Below are positions 25,740 to 34,510 of a stretch of DNA of 64,000 nt, one piece after another. Position 1 is the stretch's first letter. The number at the start of each line of letters is the position of its first letter. Source of the DNA: Clostridium ljungdahlii DSM 13528. GTDB taxonomy: Bacteria > Bacillota > Clostridia > Clostridiales > Clostridiaceae. The notes under the pieces were generated by a model. It made no database searches. It was given only the letters and a program-made list of their open reading frames with translations, and was not told the DNA's origin. The DNA lies in contig NC_014328.1 in the NCBI RefSeq assembly GCF_000143685.1, forward strand, positions 186,001 through 250,000, in the 5' to 3' direction. A program made the position numbers and the translations under genes.

Positions 25740-27293
25740 ATGAGCATAGATTTTATTAAAGAAAATATAGAATGTGAACAATTACTAGCCGAAGATTTTT
25801 CGGATACTGTTATAAAAGCAGAATATGTAATACCTGATACAAATCCGGATGTTAAAGAAATTCTAATTCTTAATGCAAAACCAAGTATAACTAATAAAGA
25901 AGTGATGCAGGATAAAGTATTTGTAGAGGGGAAAATAGAATATACTTTGCTTTACTTAGCAGAAGAAAGCGAAAACATGGGTATTTACAGTGTCAATTAT
26001 ACAGGAACATTTTCCAATTATGTGGAGGTACCCGGCACAGAACATATGATGTTATGTGATTCAGATTGTTATGTGGAACATATGAATTGTACTATAGCAA
26101 ATGAGAGAAAAATAGCTATTGAAGGAATTATAAAATTAAAGGCAGAAGTGTATAAAAAGTATGAATTTGAGGTTATAAAGGATGTAACTGGATCTGAGGA
26201 CATACAGATGTTAAAAAATCCTGCTACTGTAGATAAAATAGTGGGTACAGTTTCAGGAGACTTAGTTGCTAAAACTGAAATTCAGATATCTGTGGACAAA
26301 CCGCAGATTGGAAGTGTACTAGAATATAATATAAATGTTCATAAAAAAGATATAAAGGTGTTAGAAGATAGAATTTCTGTAGAAGCTTATGTGCTTATTA
26401 GAATGCTCTATAGAGGAAAGGATACAAGAGACATTGTATGCATAGAAAAAGATGTGTTTGTAAATAAGGAACTTCCAATGCAGGGAGTTAATCCTTCTAT
26501 GGAAAGTCATACTGATTTTAACATTGATGAAGTAGAACATACTATGCGAGAAGATGACTTAGGAGAAAACAGAATAGTTGAGCTAGAAGTACTTGTTAAA
26601 TCCAATACTAAGGTTATGTATAAAGAAGATATGGATATAATAGAAGATGCATATTCTCCATCTTCCCTTATGCAAATGGAAAAAGAAGATTATGAATTGA
26701 ATGTCATGCATGGACAAAATACTACTCAAAGTATGGTTAAATCCAATATAGAAATAAATGAAGGAATTAAACCTACAGAAGTAATTATGTGTTATGGAGA
26801 TGTGTGCATAACTGATAAGAAAATAGTAGAAGATAAGGTTATTGTAGAAGGAGTTTTAAATGCCAAGATACTATATAAAGATTCAGAAAATCAAATAAGA
26901 AGGTCTAAAGAGGAGATACCTTTTAACTGCAGTGTGGATATACCTGAAAGTAAAATTGATATGCAGTGTATAGCAAAAGTGTCTTTAGAAAGTATAGAGG
27001 GAGAAATAGAAGTAGACACCATAGCAATAAAAGCAGTTATAGAGGTTTATGCTCGAGTAAACTATATTACGCATAAGGAGTTTTTAGTAAATATAGATAC
27101 CTTAGAAGGAGAGTTCCCGGATAAAAAATCCAGCTTAACAATATATGTAGTCCAGCAAGGGGACACCCTGTGGAAGATAGCTAAAAAGTATTATACTACA
27201 GTGGAAAACTTAGTGAAACTAAACAGTATAGAAGATCCCGATGTTATAAAAGCTGGAGAAAAGCTTATTATACCAGGAAGAGCCGTTATATAA
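25740..27293 (+). CDS. sipL: SipL-like spore morphogenetic protein (SPOCS/DUF3794 repeats plus LysM)
   Basis: A 517-aa protein with tandem SPOCS (DUF3794) domains and a C-terminal LysM domain (YVVQQGDTLWKIAKKYYTT). The first SPOCS domain begins near residue 10 (ECEQLLAEDFSDTVIKAEYVIPDTNPDVKEI). A related repeat lies near residues 310-440 (MHGQNTTQSMVKSNIEINEGI onward). This order and length match SipL of C. difficile, which binds SpoIVA and anchors the coat to the forespore. ATG at 25740 follows GGGGGAGG; an ATG at 25722 lies upstream of that site. Nearby cotS-like genes and yabG support a coat role. The name rests on architecture. Confidence 0.82.
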   Translation: MSIDFIKENIECEQLLAEDFSDTVIKAEYVIPDTNPDVKEILILNAKPSITNKEVMQDKVFVEGKIEYTLLYLAEESENMGIYSVNYTGTFSNYVEVPGTEHMMLCDSDCYVEHMNCTIANERKIAIEGIIKLKAEVYKKYEFEVIKDVTGSEDIQMLKNPATVDKIVGTVSGDLVAKTEIQISVDKPQIGSVLEYNINVHKKDIKVLEDRISVEAYVLIRMLYRGKDTRDIVCIEKDVFVNKELPMQGVNPSMESHTDFNIDEVEHTMREDDLGENRIVELEVLVKSNTKVMYKEDMDIIEDAYSPSSLMQMEKEDYELNVMHGQNTTQSMVKSNIEINEGIKPTEVIMCYGDVCITDKKIVEDKVIVEGVLNAKILYKDSENQIRRSKEEIPFNCSVDIPESKIDMQCIAKVSLESIEGEIEVDTIAIKAVIEVYARVNYITHKEFLVNIDTLEGEFPDKKSSLTIYVVQQGDTLWKIAKKYYTTVENLVKLNSIEDPDVIKAGEKLIIPGRAVI

Positions 27294-27297
27294 TTTA

Positions 27298-27320
27298 AAA
27301 ACTTTGCGAAGCAAAGTTTT
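27298..27320 (+). terminator. Terminator after sipL
   Basis: AAAACTTTGC (27298-27307) pairs exactly with GCAAAGTTTT (27311-27320) around a GAA loop. It is also the left end of the inverted-repeat element described separately. Confidence 0.75.
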
Positions 27321-27534
27321 AATTAATAGTTAAGAATGAAGAATTAATAGTTAATGTAGACTTTTTTCCGTTACACTACAAAAAATCTTTAATTAAGTTT
27401 TTGAAGGCCCGTTTTGCTAAAGTAAAACATTACTAAGCACTGACTTATATAAATTTAAAGATTTTTTGCGACAGCTAAAAATTATACTTCACTATTAATT
27501 CTTAACTTGCGAAGCTTTGCTTCGCATTATTTTT
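27298..27534. repeat. MITE-like inverted-repeat element
   Basis: The two ends of this 237-bp non-coding stretch are imperfect inverted copies. Both hold GCGAAGCAAAG, then GTTAAGAAT..AATAG, then AAAAAATCTTTAA, reading inward from each side. Each end is itself a small hairpin (27298-27320 and 27508-27526), the right one with a T tail. No ORF lies inside. The form suits a miniature inverted-repeat element carrying terminators, or a decayed one. Confidence 0.55.
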
Positions 27535-27597
27535 GTATTAAGTCAAAGTTCCGTATAGGTGAAAGCTAAGTTAAAAATAAATAATTTAATTTACATG

Positions 27598-27625
27598 CTT
27601 CAGTAGTAAAGTGCTGAAGTTTTTT
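27598..27625 (+). terminator. Terminator ahead of cphB
   Basis: CTTCAG (27598-27603) pairs with CTGAAG (27614-27619), followed by TTTTTT. It lies 67 nt before cphB, so cphB has its own promoter downstream or the hairpin is an attenuator. Confidence 0.65.
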
Positions 27626-27691
27626 GCCTTACGCATAATAATTAAAAATATGGAAAAGATATAGGATATCCACAGGAGAAGGTGTATAAGT

Positions 27692-28498
27692 TTGAAAGAA
27701 AAAGTAGAGGAAAAGTTGATAATAATAGGAGGGGCAGAGGATAAAAAAGGTGATAAAAAAATATTAAAAGAAGTTTGTGGGATATTGGAAAAAAGTAAAG
27801 ATATACTTGTAATTGCAACTATTGCTTCTGAAATTCCAGAGGAATTAGGATATGAGTATCAGAAAATATTCGAAGAATTAGGTATAAAGAATATAAGAAT
27901 ATTAAATATTAAAGATAGAAAGGATGCATTTAATATAAGCAATATAACTGTAATAGAAGATGCTTCCATGATATTTTTTACTGGAGGTGACCAGCTTAGA
28001 ATAACCAGTTTAATAGGAGGAACACCACTGTATTCTAAAATCCAAGAGCTATATAAAAATGGATGTACTTTTGTGGGAACTTCCGCAGGTGCTTCTGTTA
28101 TGAGTGATACTATGATAGTAACAGGTCCTGATGAGGAGTCTCCTAAAAAGTGTACTCTAAAAATGGCTCCGGGACTTGGATTTATAAAAGGGGTTATTAT
28201 AGACCAACATTTTGCACAGAGAGGCAGGATAGGGAGACTGCTTGTAGGAATAGCAGAGAATCCTCAAAGTTTAGGCATAGGAATCGATGAGGACACAGCC
28301 ATTATAGTCAAGGAAAATGGGGAATTTACAGTAGTTGGTTCTGGAGCAGTATATGTAATAGATGGTTCTAATATAACTTACAGTAATGTTTCAGAACAAC
28401 ATCCAGATGAAGTGTTATCCATGTTTGATGTAAAATTGCATGTTCTTAAATGTGGAGATAATTTTAATTTACTAAATAAATCAGCCTATAATATCTAG
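27692..28498 (+). CDS. cphB: Cyanophycinase (peptidase family S51)
   Basis: Cyanophycinase cuts cyanophycin, the arginine-aspartate storage polymer, to beta-Asp-Arg dipeptides. The 268-aa protein shows LIIIGGAEDKKG at the N-terminus, FFTGGDQLRI, the nucleophile elbow GTSAGA with serine 131, and DQHFAQRGRIGRL. These are hallmark S51 cyanophycinase motifs. TTG start follows AGGAGAAGG. It is directly upstream of cphA, though a 309-nt structured gap separates them, so breakdown and synthesis genes form one locus. Confidence 0.94.
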   Translation: MKEKVEEKLIIIGGAEDKKGDKKILKEVCGILEKSKDILVIATIASEIPEELGYEYQKIFEELGIKNIRILNIKDRKDAFNISNITVIEDASMIFFTGGDQLRITSLIGGTPLYSKIQELYKNGCTFVGTSAGASVMSDTMIVTGPDEESPKKCTLKMAPGLGFIKGVIIDQHFAQRGRIGRLLVGIAENPQSLGIGIDEDTAIIVKENGEFTVVGSGAVYVIDGSNITYSNVSEQHPDEVLSMFDVKLHVLKCGDNFNLLNKSAYNI

Positions 28499-28562
28499 TA
28501 AATTTTGATTTTTGTCACTACTAATGAAATAATAAAAACCAATAAAAGGTCAAATAGATATA

Positions 28563-28807
28563 AAGGGAGGAGTCCGAATAGACCGTTAAATCAGCAAATA
28601 GGGCATTCGAAAGGAAATAACAATGCCTAACGTAAAGATAAGTGCTGATGATACCGTTATAGTTAAACGGGATTTTAAGCCCTTGGAGTATCGGACCAAA
28701 CGAAAGTAGCAAATAAGCAAAATCGGATACTATGAATAGGGAAGTAAGCAGAGTCTTTAAATGAATTTAAAAGTTCTATGCTTGCATAACGGGCAATATA
28801 TACGAAG
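28563..28807 (+). ncRNA. Structured leader RNA between cphB and cphA, family not recognised
   Basis: The gap contains several strong complementary pairs. ATCAGCA (28590-28596) pairs with TGCTGAT (28643-28649), enclosing hairpin GGCATT (28602-28607)/AATGCC (28622-28627). GTCCGA (28572-28577) pairs with TCGGAC (28691-28696). CCGTT (28583-28587) can pair with AACGG (28666-28670), while CGTTA (28584-28588) can instead pair with TAACG (28628-28632), crossing the first helix. AGTATC (28687-28692) competes with the closing stem for partner GATACT (28726-28731). A strong Shine-Dalgarno-like GGGAGGAG (28565-28572) sits at its 5' edge with no start codon nearby, while cphA has only GAAG next to its ATG. 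It fits none of the riboswitch consensuses I know. Confidence 0.6.
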
Positions 28808-31432
28808 ATGAGAATAGATAATTTTAGAATTTTTCAGGGAAGAAATATATTTGCTCATAAAAAATGCATAAAAATGTCTGTAGATTTAGAAGGGTACAGC
28901 GAAATCCCTACTAAAGACATATCTGGGTTTAATCACAAATTGTTAAAGATCATACCTGAGTTAAATGAACACAGGTGTGGAATTGACGAAGAACATGGTT
29001 TTAGAAAAAGATTAGAAGAGGGCACTTACTTAGCTCATGTATGCGAACATATTATACTTTCCATTGAAAATAATTTAGGAGTAGATGCTTGCTATGGAAA
29101 AGCTAGGGAAATAAGTGGTGACAAATATTATATAATATATGAGTATTTATATAAAAATACAGGAGTAGCAGCGGGAAAGATAGCTGTAAATTTAATAAAT
29201 TCTCTTATAAAAGGAACATATTATAATTTCAATGAAGCTATAGAAAATCTAAAGAAAGTATTAAAACGAGAAGAAATAGGATCAAGTACTTTAGCTGTAA
29301 TATCAGAAGCTAAAAAGAGAGGAATACCTGTAACTAGAATTGGAGACAATAGTATATTTCAATTGGGATATGGAAAGCATAGTAAAATTATAGAAGCCAC
29401 CATATCATATAATACAAAAGCTGTAGCTGTAGATATATCCTGTGACAAAATATTGACTAAAGAAATACTTAAAAATCAATGTCTTCCCGTAGCAGAAGGC
29501 GGAATTGTAAGAAGCCCTTTAGAGTTGCTTATAGAAGCTAAAGAGATAGGATATCCTATAGTTTTAAAACCCTGTTATGGTAATCAAGGAAAAGGTGTAT
29601 TTATAAATATAAAAAGTGAAAAGGAAGCTATAAATGCTTATCATATATTATCAAAAAAATATGATAACATAATGATAGAAAAAAATATAACGGGAAAAGA
29701 TTTTAGGATATGTGTGATAAATGGAAAAGTAATAGCTGTTTCGGAAAAAATACCTCCCTACGTTGTAGGAGATGGAGTAAGCACTGTAGTTGAATTAATA
29801 AAAAATGTAAATAAAGACACAGCGCGAGGGGATGGACATGAGAAGCCTTTGACTACAATAAAAATAGATGAAGAATTAAGGTCTTGTGTAAGTAAACACA
29901 GCTATAAGTTAGATAGTATATTACCTAAAGGTAAAAAGTTGATAATAAGAGAAAATGGAAATTTATCTACAGGAGGGAAGGCAGTAGATTGCACTGATAT
30001 AATATGTCAAGATAACATAAATATTTGTGAAAGAGCAGCAAAGGCTATAGGACTTGATGTGTGTGGTATAGATATATGCTGTGAAGACATAGGTAAACCT
30101 ATAGACAAAAGTGGAGGTGCTATATTAGAAGTTAATGCAGCACCAGGTATTAGAATGCACCATTATCCTAGCCAAGGTAAGAGCAGAAATGTAGCAAGTG
30201 CTATAGTAGATATGATGTTTGATAAATATAAGCCAATACCTGTAGTTTCAGTTACGGGAACTAATGGGAAAACTACAACTACAAGACTTATAGCACATAT
30301 TTTAGAAAAGTCTGGATATAATGTTGGAATGACTACTACAGGTGGAATATATGTAAATAATAAGTGTATATGTAAAGGTGATACTACAGGATATTATAGT
30401 GCTAAAACGATTCTGGCAAATAGGGATGTAGAGGCAGCAGTGCTAGAAACGGCAAGAGGTGGCATAATAAAAAGGGGTCTTGCTTATGACCTGGCAGATG
30501 TAGCAGTTATAACTAATATAACTGAAGATCATCTAGGTATAGATGGAATACATACCATGAAGGATTTAGCTTATGTGAAATCTCTTGTAGGAGAAGCTGT
30601 AAAAAAAGATGGGTATGTAGTCTTAAATGCAGATGACTTAGTAAGTATAAGTATAATTAATAGAATAAAAAGTACTATAATTATGTTTTCGAAAAATAAG
30701 GATAATCCAGTTTTGAGAAAAAACATAAATAGTGGAGGGTATGGAGTATATATTAAAGATAATATTATGTATGTAGAAAAAACAGAAAAAATAGTACCTA
30801 TTGCTAAAGTGGAAGATATAAGAATATCATTAGATGGAAAATTAACCTATAATGTAGAAAATGCTATGGCTGCTTGTGCGGCTGCAGTAGGGCTTAATAT
30901 AGACTATTCTATTATAAGGAAAGGGTTTAAAACCTTTTATGGAGATTTTTCTTTTAACCCCGGTAGGTTTAATATGTATGATTTAAATGGGATAAAAGTA
31001 GTTTTAGATTATGGACACAATATAGAAGGTTATAAAGCTGTTATAAGAGGTGCTAAAAATTTAAAATATAATAGATTAGTTGGAGTAATTGGAGTACCAG
31101 GTGATAGAACAGATGAGAGTGTTGAAAAAATAGGAAGTATTGTGGGAAAGAACTTTGATTATGTATACATTAAAGAAGATAAAGATAGAAGAGGTAGAGA
31201 AATTGGAGCTATAGCAAAAATACTAAAGGTAGGCGTCACGAAGTCAGGCTTTGACATGAACAAGGTAGAAGTTATTTTAGATGAAAAAGAGGCATTAGAA
31301 AAAGCAATAGATACTGCAAAACAAGGAGATCTCATAATAATATTCTTTGAAGAAATAGATCCTCTAATAAAGCTGTTAAATCAGAAGCTAAATAAAGAAA
31401 AATCAAATTTAAATTCACTAGCTATGATATAG
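28808..31432 (+). CDS. cphA: Cyanophycin synthetase
   Basis: CphA polymerises aspartate and arginine into cyanophycin with two ATP-dependent steps. The 874-aa protein has the N-terminal region (DNFRIFQGRNIFAHKK), an ATP-grasp domain (PIVLKPCYGNQGKGV, then ILEVNAAPGIRMHHYPSQG), and a Mur-ligase-like half with P-loop GTNGKTTT at 484-491 and LETARGGIIKRGL. Length and motif order are those of full CphA. The N-terminus fixes ATG at 28808, but no Shine-Dalgarno sequence lies at normal distance; the RNA described in the preceding gap probably governs initiation. The locus sits within sporulation genes. Confidence 0.95.
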   Translation: MRIDNFRIFQGRNIFAHKKCIKMSVDLEGYSEIPTKDISGFNHKLLKIIPELNEHRCGIDEEHGFRKRLEEGTYLAHVCEHIILSIENNLGVDACYGKAREISGDKYYIIYEYLYKNTGVAAGKIAVNLINSLIKGTYYNFNEAIENLKKVLKREEIGSSTLAVISEAKKRGIPVTRIGDNSIFQLGYGKHSKIIEATISYNTKAVAVDISCDKILTKEILKNQCLPVAEGGIVRSPLELLIEAKEIGYPIVLKPCYGNQGKGVFINIKSEKEAINAYHILSKKYDNIMIEKNITGKDFRICVINGKVIAVSEKIPPYVVGDGVSTVVELIKNVNKDTARGDGHEKPLTTIKIDEELRSCVSKHSYKLDSILPKGKKLIIRENGNLSTGGKAVDCTDIICQDNINICERAAKAIGLDVCGIDICCEDIGKPIDKSGGAILEVNAAPGIRMHHYPSQGKSRNVASAIVDMMFDKYKPIPVVSVTGTNGKTTTTRLIAHILEKSGYNVGMTTTGGIYVNNKCICKGDTTGYYSAKTILANRDVEAAVLETARGGIIKRGLAYDLADVAVITNITEDHLGIDGIHTMKDLAYVKSLVGEAVKKDGYVVLNADDLVSISIINRIKSTIIMFSKNKDNPVLRKNINSGGYGVYIKDNIMYVEKTEKIVPIAKVEDIRISLDGKLTYNVENAMAACAAAVGLNIDYSIIRKGFKTFYGDFSFNPGRFNMYDLNGIKVVLDYGHNIEGYKAVIRGAKNLKYNRLVGVIGVPGDRTDESVEKIGSIVGKNFDYVYIKEDKDRRGREIGAIAKILKVGVTKSGFDMNKVEVILDEKEALEKAIDTAKQGDLIIIFFEEIDPLIKLLNQKLNKEKSNLNSLAMI

Positions 31433-31435
31433 GAA

Positions 31436-31476
31436 AAAGCTATACTTTTAAATTTTAAAAGTATAGCTTTAATTTT
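31436..31476 (+). terminator. Strong intrinsic terminator after cphA
   Basis: A perfect 15-bp stem (31436-31450 with 31456-31470) is followed by AATTTT. Confidence 0.85.
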
Positions 31477-31536
31477 AAAATAGTATTATACTATCTTAAA
31501 TACCTTAATATTATTAAGTTACTTTGGAGGATTGAA

Positions 31537-32379
31537 ATGTTAGTAAAAGCTTATGCTAAAATAAATCTCTCATTAGACGTGGTGGGAAAAAGAAAAGATG
31601 GGTATCATCTTTTGAAAATGATAATGCAGAATATAGACTTATATGATGTTTTAAAAATAGATGAGATCAAAACTGGAATACAGATATGCTCTAATAATAG
31701 ATATATTCCCTGTGACAGGAGAAATTTGGTTTACAGAGCAGCAAAATTATTTATTGATAAATATAATATAAAGAATGGAATTAGTATAAACATAGGTAAA
31801 AATATACCTGTATCAGCTGGACTTGCTGGTGGAAGTGCGGATGCTGCAGCTATACTAAAGACTATGAGAAATATTTATACTCCTGAAGTAAGTGATAAAG
31901 AATTGAGCGAATTAGGCTTAAATATAGGGGCAGATGTTCCTTATTGTATAATAGGAGGTACAGCCTTGTGCGAGGGGATAGGAGAGAAGGTTACACCACT
32001 CATGCCGTTTAGAAACCATATACTCATATTAATTAAACCACCTTTTGGAGTGAGCACAGCAGAGGTATATAAGAGTTTAGACATAAGTAAAATAAAAAGG
32101 CATCCTAATACAGAAATTTTAATAGATGCGGTTAATGAATCAAAATTGGAGATGCTGAGTAAAAACATGAAAAATGTTTTGGAAAATGTAACTTTAAAAA
32201 AATATCCCGTGCTTAGAAAAATAAAAACTGATTTGATAGATTTTGGAGCAGTTGGTTCACTTATGAGTGGAAGCGGTCCAAGCATTTTTGCTTTTTTTGA
32301 TGATATGCTAAAAGCACAGAAATGTTATGATAATATGAAAACTAGGTATAGAGAGGTGTTTATTACAAGAACCATTTAA
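31537..32379 (+). CDS. ispE: 4-diphosphocytidyl-2-C-methyl-D-erythritol kinase
   Basis: IspE phosphorylates CDP-methylerythritol in the non-mevalonate isoprenoid pathway. The 280-aa GHMP kinase has KAYAKINLSLDVVGKRKDGYH at the N-terminus, the ATP-binding PVSAGLAGGSADAAA, and the C-terminal SLMSGSGPSIFAFF motif. GGAGG precedes the ATG. In Bacillus ispE also lies just downstream of yabG-veg; here sipL and the cyanophycin genes are inserted between. Confidence 0.95.
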   Translation: MLVKAYAKINLSLDVVGKRKDGYHLLKMIMQNIDLYDVLKIDEIKTGIQICSNNRYIPCDRRNLVYRAAKLFIDKYNIKNGISINIGKNIPVSAGLAGGSADAAAILKTMRNIYTPEVSDKELSELGLNIGADVPYCIIGGTALCEGIGEKVTPLMPFRNHILILIKPPFGVSTAEVYKSLDISKIKRHPNTEILIDAVNESKLEMLSKNMKNVLENVTLKKYPVLRKIKTDLIDFGAVGSLMSGSGPSIFAFFDDMLKAQKCYDNMKTRYREVFITRTI

Positions 32380-32435
32380 AGGTATATAGAATCTATAATT
32401 TGGAAGTTGAATTTATATTCTAGATATTTTGCTGA

Positions 32436-32606
32436 TAATTGATAAAGTATAATTAAGAGTTATGGATGATTTTCTTCTGTTAAAACTCCAGAAAATCTAA
32501 AGTATAGTGCTATTGAAGCTTTGATTCAATAAGCTTTAAACTTAAGATTTTTCAAATCGTAGTGGAGAAAAATCCTTATTTACTATTCATTTTTAATCAT
32601 TAACTT
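32436..32606. repeat. Second imperfect inverted-repeat stretch (MITE-like)
   Basis: In the 391-nt gap after ispE, a left segment (GGATGATTTTCTTC then AAAATCTAAAG) reappears inverted on the right (GGATTTTTCTCC then AAAAATCTTAAG, on the minus strand). The flanks recall the AAGAATTAATAG family ends of the element after sipL. The copy is more decayed. No ORF is inside. Confidence 0.4.
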
Positions 32607-32611
32607 AAAAA

Positions 32612-32657
32612 GTTCCTGTTTGGTTACAAAACGTATAACTAAGCAGGAATTTTTTAT
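32612..32657 (+). terminator. Terminator ahead of the germination operon
   Basis: A long stem (TTCCTG..GGTTA with TAACT..CAGGAA, including two G-U pairs) is followed by TTTTTT. It probably ends the ispE transcript. Confidence 0.75.
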
Positions 32658-32770
32658 ATAGATTTGAAATAAATTAGCAAAAACAATTTTATGAATAAAT
32701 AAGTTTTATTAGGCGAAAAATAACTTAAAATTACTTCATATAAAGTTGACAAAAGGGAAGAGGGAAAAAT

Positions 32771-32965
32771 GTGAGAATAGTTCATCTGTTTGACAAATAT
32801 TTTTTTATACTTATGGTAATTGAAGGAATCATTTTGACATTCATTGAATCAAAAAAATTTAAAAGAAATAGGTTAGTAAAAACTGCTTTTAAATCTAGGG
32901 TAATTGGCGTAATTTTAATAGTTCTCTCAGTTGTGTTATACGCCTTTTCTATCTATTCTTTTTAA
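32771..32965 (+). CDS. Small two-helix membrane protein (CLC_0170-like)
   Basis: A 64-aa protein with two hydrophobic segments (about residues 8-25 and 44-62) and a basic loop (SKKFKRNRLVKTAFKSR). It resembles small clostridial proteins annotated CLC_0170 family. It overlaps nothing and ends 13 nt before the gerKA-like start, so it is probably the first gene of the germination operon. GTG start follows GAAGAGGG. The function is unknown. Confidence 0.65.
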   Translation: MRIVHLFDKYFFILMVIEGIILTFIESKKFKRNRLVKTAFKSRVIGVILIVLSVVLYAFSIYSF

Positions 32966-32978
32966 GGAAGTGATAAAA

Positions 32979-34436
32979 GTGAAAGAAGAGATAAGAAGCA
33001 CGGTGTCTTCTAGTGTAGATGAAAATATAAAATATTTAAAAGATCTGTTTAAGGATGATTCAGATGTGGTTTTTAGAGAATTTTATATAGGATCTGTAAA
33101 ATCTGCAATAGTATACATAGACGGAATGGGAGACAAAATGCTTTTGAATGATCTACTTAGAGGATTAATGGCTAGATCAAGATATGTAAAATATGTAGAT
33201 AATATAAAAGATAGAATGATGAGTGTATCTGATATGAAGGATTTAGATGACTTGAAAAAAGGGGTAGATTTGGTCTTATCAGGAGATACTTTGATGTTTC
33301 TTGAAGGAATGAAAAGTTTTTATATAATTTCTACTAGATTATGGCCTGCGAGAGGGGTAACGGAACCTTCAGGAGAAACTGTTTTAAGAGGTTCAAGAGA
33401 CGGATTTACAGAAACTATAAGATTCAATACAGCACTTGTTAGAAGAAGAGTAAGGGATACCAGATTTAAAATTGTGCCTAAACCACTGGGAGTAAGATCT
33501 AAAACCGATGTGGTAATAATGTATATAGACGATATAGTAAATACTAAAGCTCTAAAGGAACTTGAAAAAAGATTAGATAACATTAAAATAGATGCTATTT
33601 TAGATAGTGGATATGTAGAACAGCTTATAGAAGACAATAAATGGTCTCTTTTTCCTCAGGTTCAAAGTACTGAGAAACCAGATGTAGTAGCAGCTGCACT
33701 TTATGAAGGTAGAATTGCTGTTTTAGTAGATAATTCTCCTTTTGCAATTATAGTTCCAGCTACGATGCCAAATCTGTTTCAATCACCAGATGATTATTAT
33801 CAAAGGTGGATATATGGGTCTACTATTAGAATAATAAGGTTTATGTCTATTATTCTTTCGCTTATATTGCCTGCTCTTTATGTTGCTGTTACTTCTTTTC
33901 ATACAGGAATAATACCTACTAAACTAGCATATTTTATTGCAGCTTCAAGAGAAGGAGTACCCTTTCCAGCTTTTGTAGAAGCCATAATTATGGAGGTAAG
34001 TTTGGCATTGCTTTTAGAATCTATAGCCAGGTTGCCAAAGGCCATAGGTGCAACTACGGGTATAGTAGGAGGCCTTATTATAGGGCAGGCAGCAGTTCAG
34101 GCTGGAATAGTGAGCCCAATAATGATAATAATAGTAGCAATCACAGCTATAACAAGTTTTACTACACCTAATTATGAGATGACAGCTGCATTTAGGCTTA
34201 TTAGATTTTTACTCATAATTGCATCCGCAATTGCTGGACTTTATGGAATTATGATTGGACTTATATTAACATTGATACACTTAGTTAAACTTAAAAGTTT
34301 TGGAATACCTTACCTGTCTCCAATGGTAAATGAAAACATTAATGATTTTAAGGATATGTACCTGAGATTGCCTTTTAGCTTTTTTAAAAGAAGACCAGGG
34401 TATATGAAAACTCAAGATAAAATAAGACAAAGATAA
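32979..34436 (+). CDS. gerKA: Spore germination receptor A subunit (GerKA-like)
   Basis: The A subunit of a GerA-type nutrient receptor of the spore inner membrane. The 485-aa protein has a cytoplasmic N-terminal region with FREFYIGS and MLLNDLLRGLM, then the hallmark RGVTEPSGETVLRGSRDGFTE, followed by several membrane segments and a basic C-terminus. GTG at 32979 follows AAGGAAG; an ATG 48 nt upstream overlaps the previous gene and is unlikely. The downstream gene supplies B and C subunits in one protein. Confidence 0.92.
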   Translation: MKEEIRSTVSSSVDENIKYLKDLFKDDSDVVFREFYIGSVKSAIVYIDGMGDKMLLNDLLRGLMARSRYVKYVDNIKDRMMSVSDMKDLDDLKKGVDLVLSGDTLMFLEGMKSFYIISTRLWPARGVTEPSGETVLRGSRDGFTETIRFNTALVRRRVRDTRFKIVPKPLGVRSKTDVVIMYIDDIVNTKALKELEKRLDNIKIDAILDSGYVEQLIEDNKWSLFPQVQSTEKPDVVAAALYEGRIAVLVDNSPFAIIVPATMPNLFQSPDDYYQRWIYGSTIRIIRFMSIILSLILPALYVAVTSFHTGIIPTKLAYFIAASREGVPFPAFVEAIIMEVSLALLLESIARLPKAIGATTGIVGGLIIGQAAVQAGIVSPIMIIIVAITAITSFTTPNYEMTAAFRLIRFLLIIASAIAGLYGIMIGLILTLIHLVKLKSFGIPYLSPMVNENINDFKDMYLRLPFSFFKRRPGYMKTQDKIRQR

Positions 34437-34510
34437 CTTAAAAACTTAAATTTACACATACTGTAAGTTATGAATTGTGAACTGTGAATTGGTAAGGAGA
34501 TGGTTATTAC

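Noticed and set aside
28645..28705. Hammerhead ribozyme core (CTGATGA ... CGAAA) in the cphA leader
   Set aside because: No stem II can form directly between the two motifs, and the CTGAT bases are better used in the 7-bp ATCAGCA/TGCTGAT helix.
28572..28760. Firm call of a group I intron in the cphA leader
   Set aside because: Some P3/P4/P7-like pairings exist, but P6 and a convincing P8, the guanosine-site motif and defined splice sites were not found.
29980..30110. Possible frameshift or domain break in cphA
   Set aside because: The frame is continuous and all ATP-grasp and Mur-ligase motifs occur in order at normal length.
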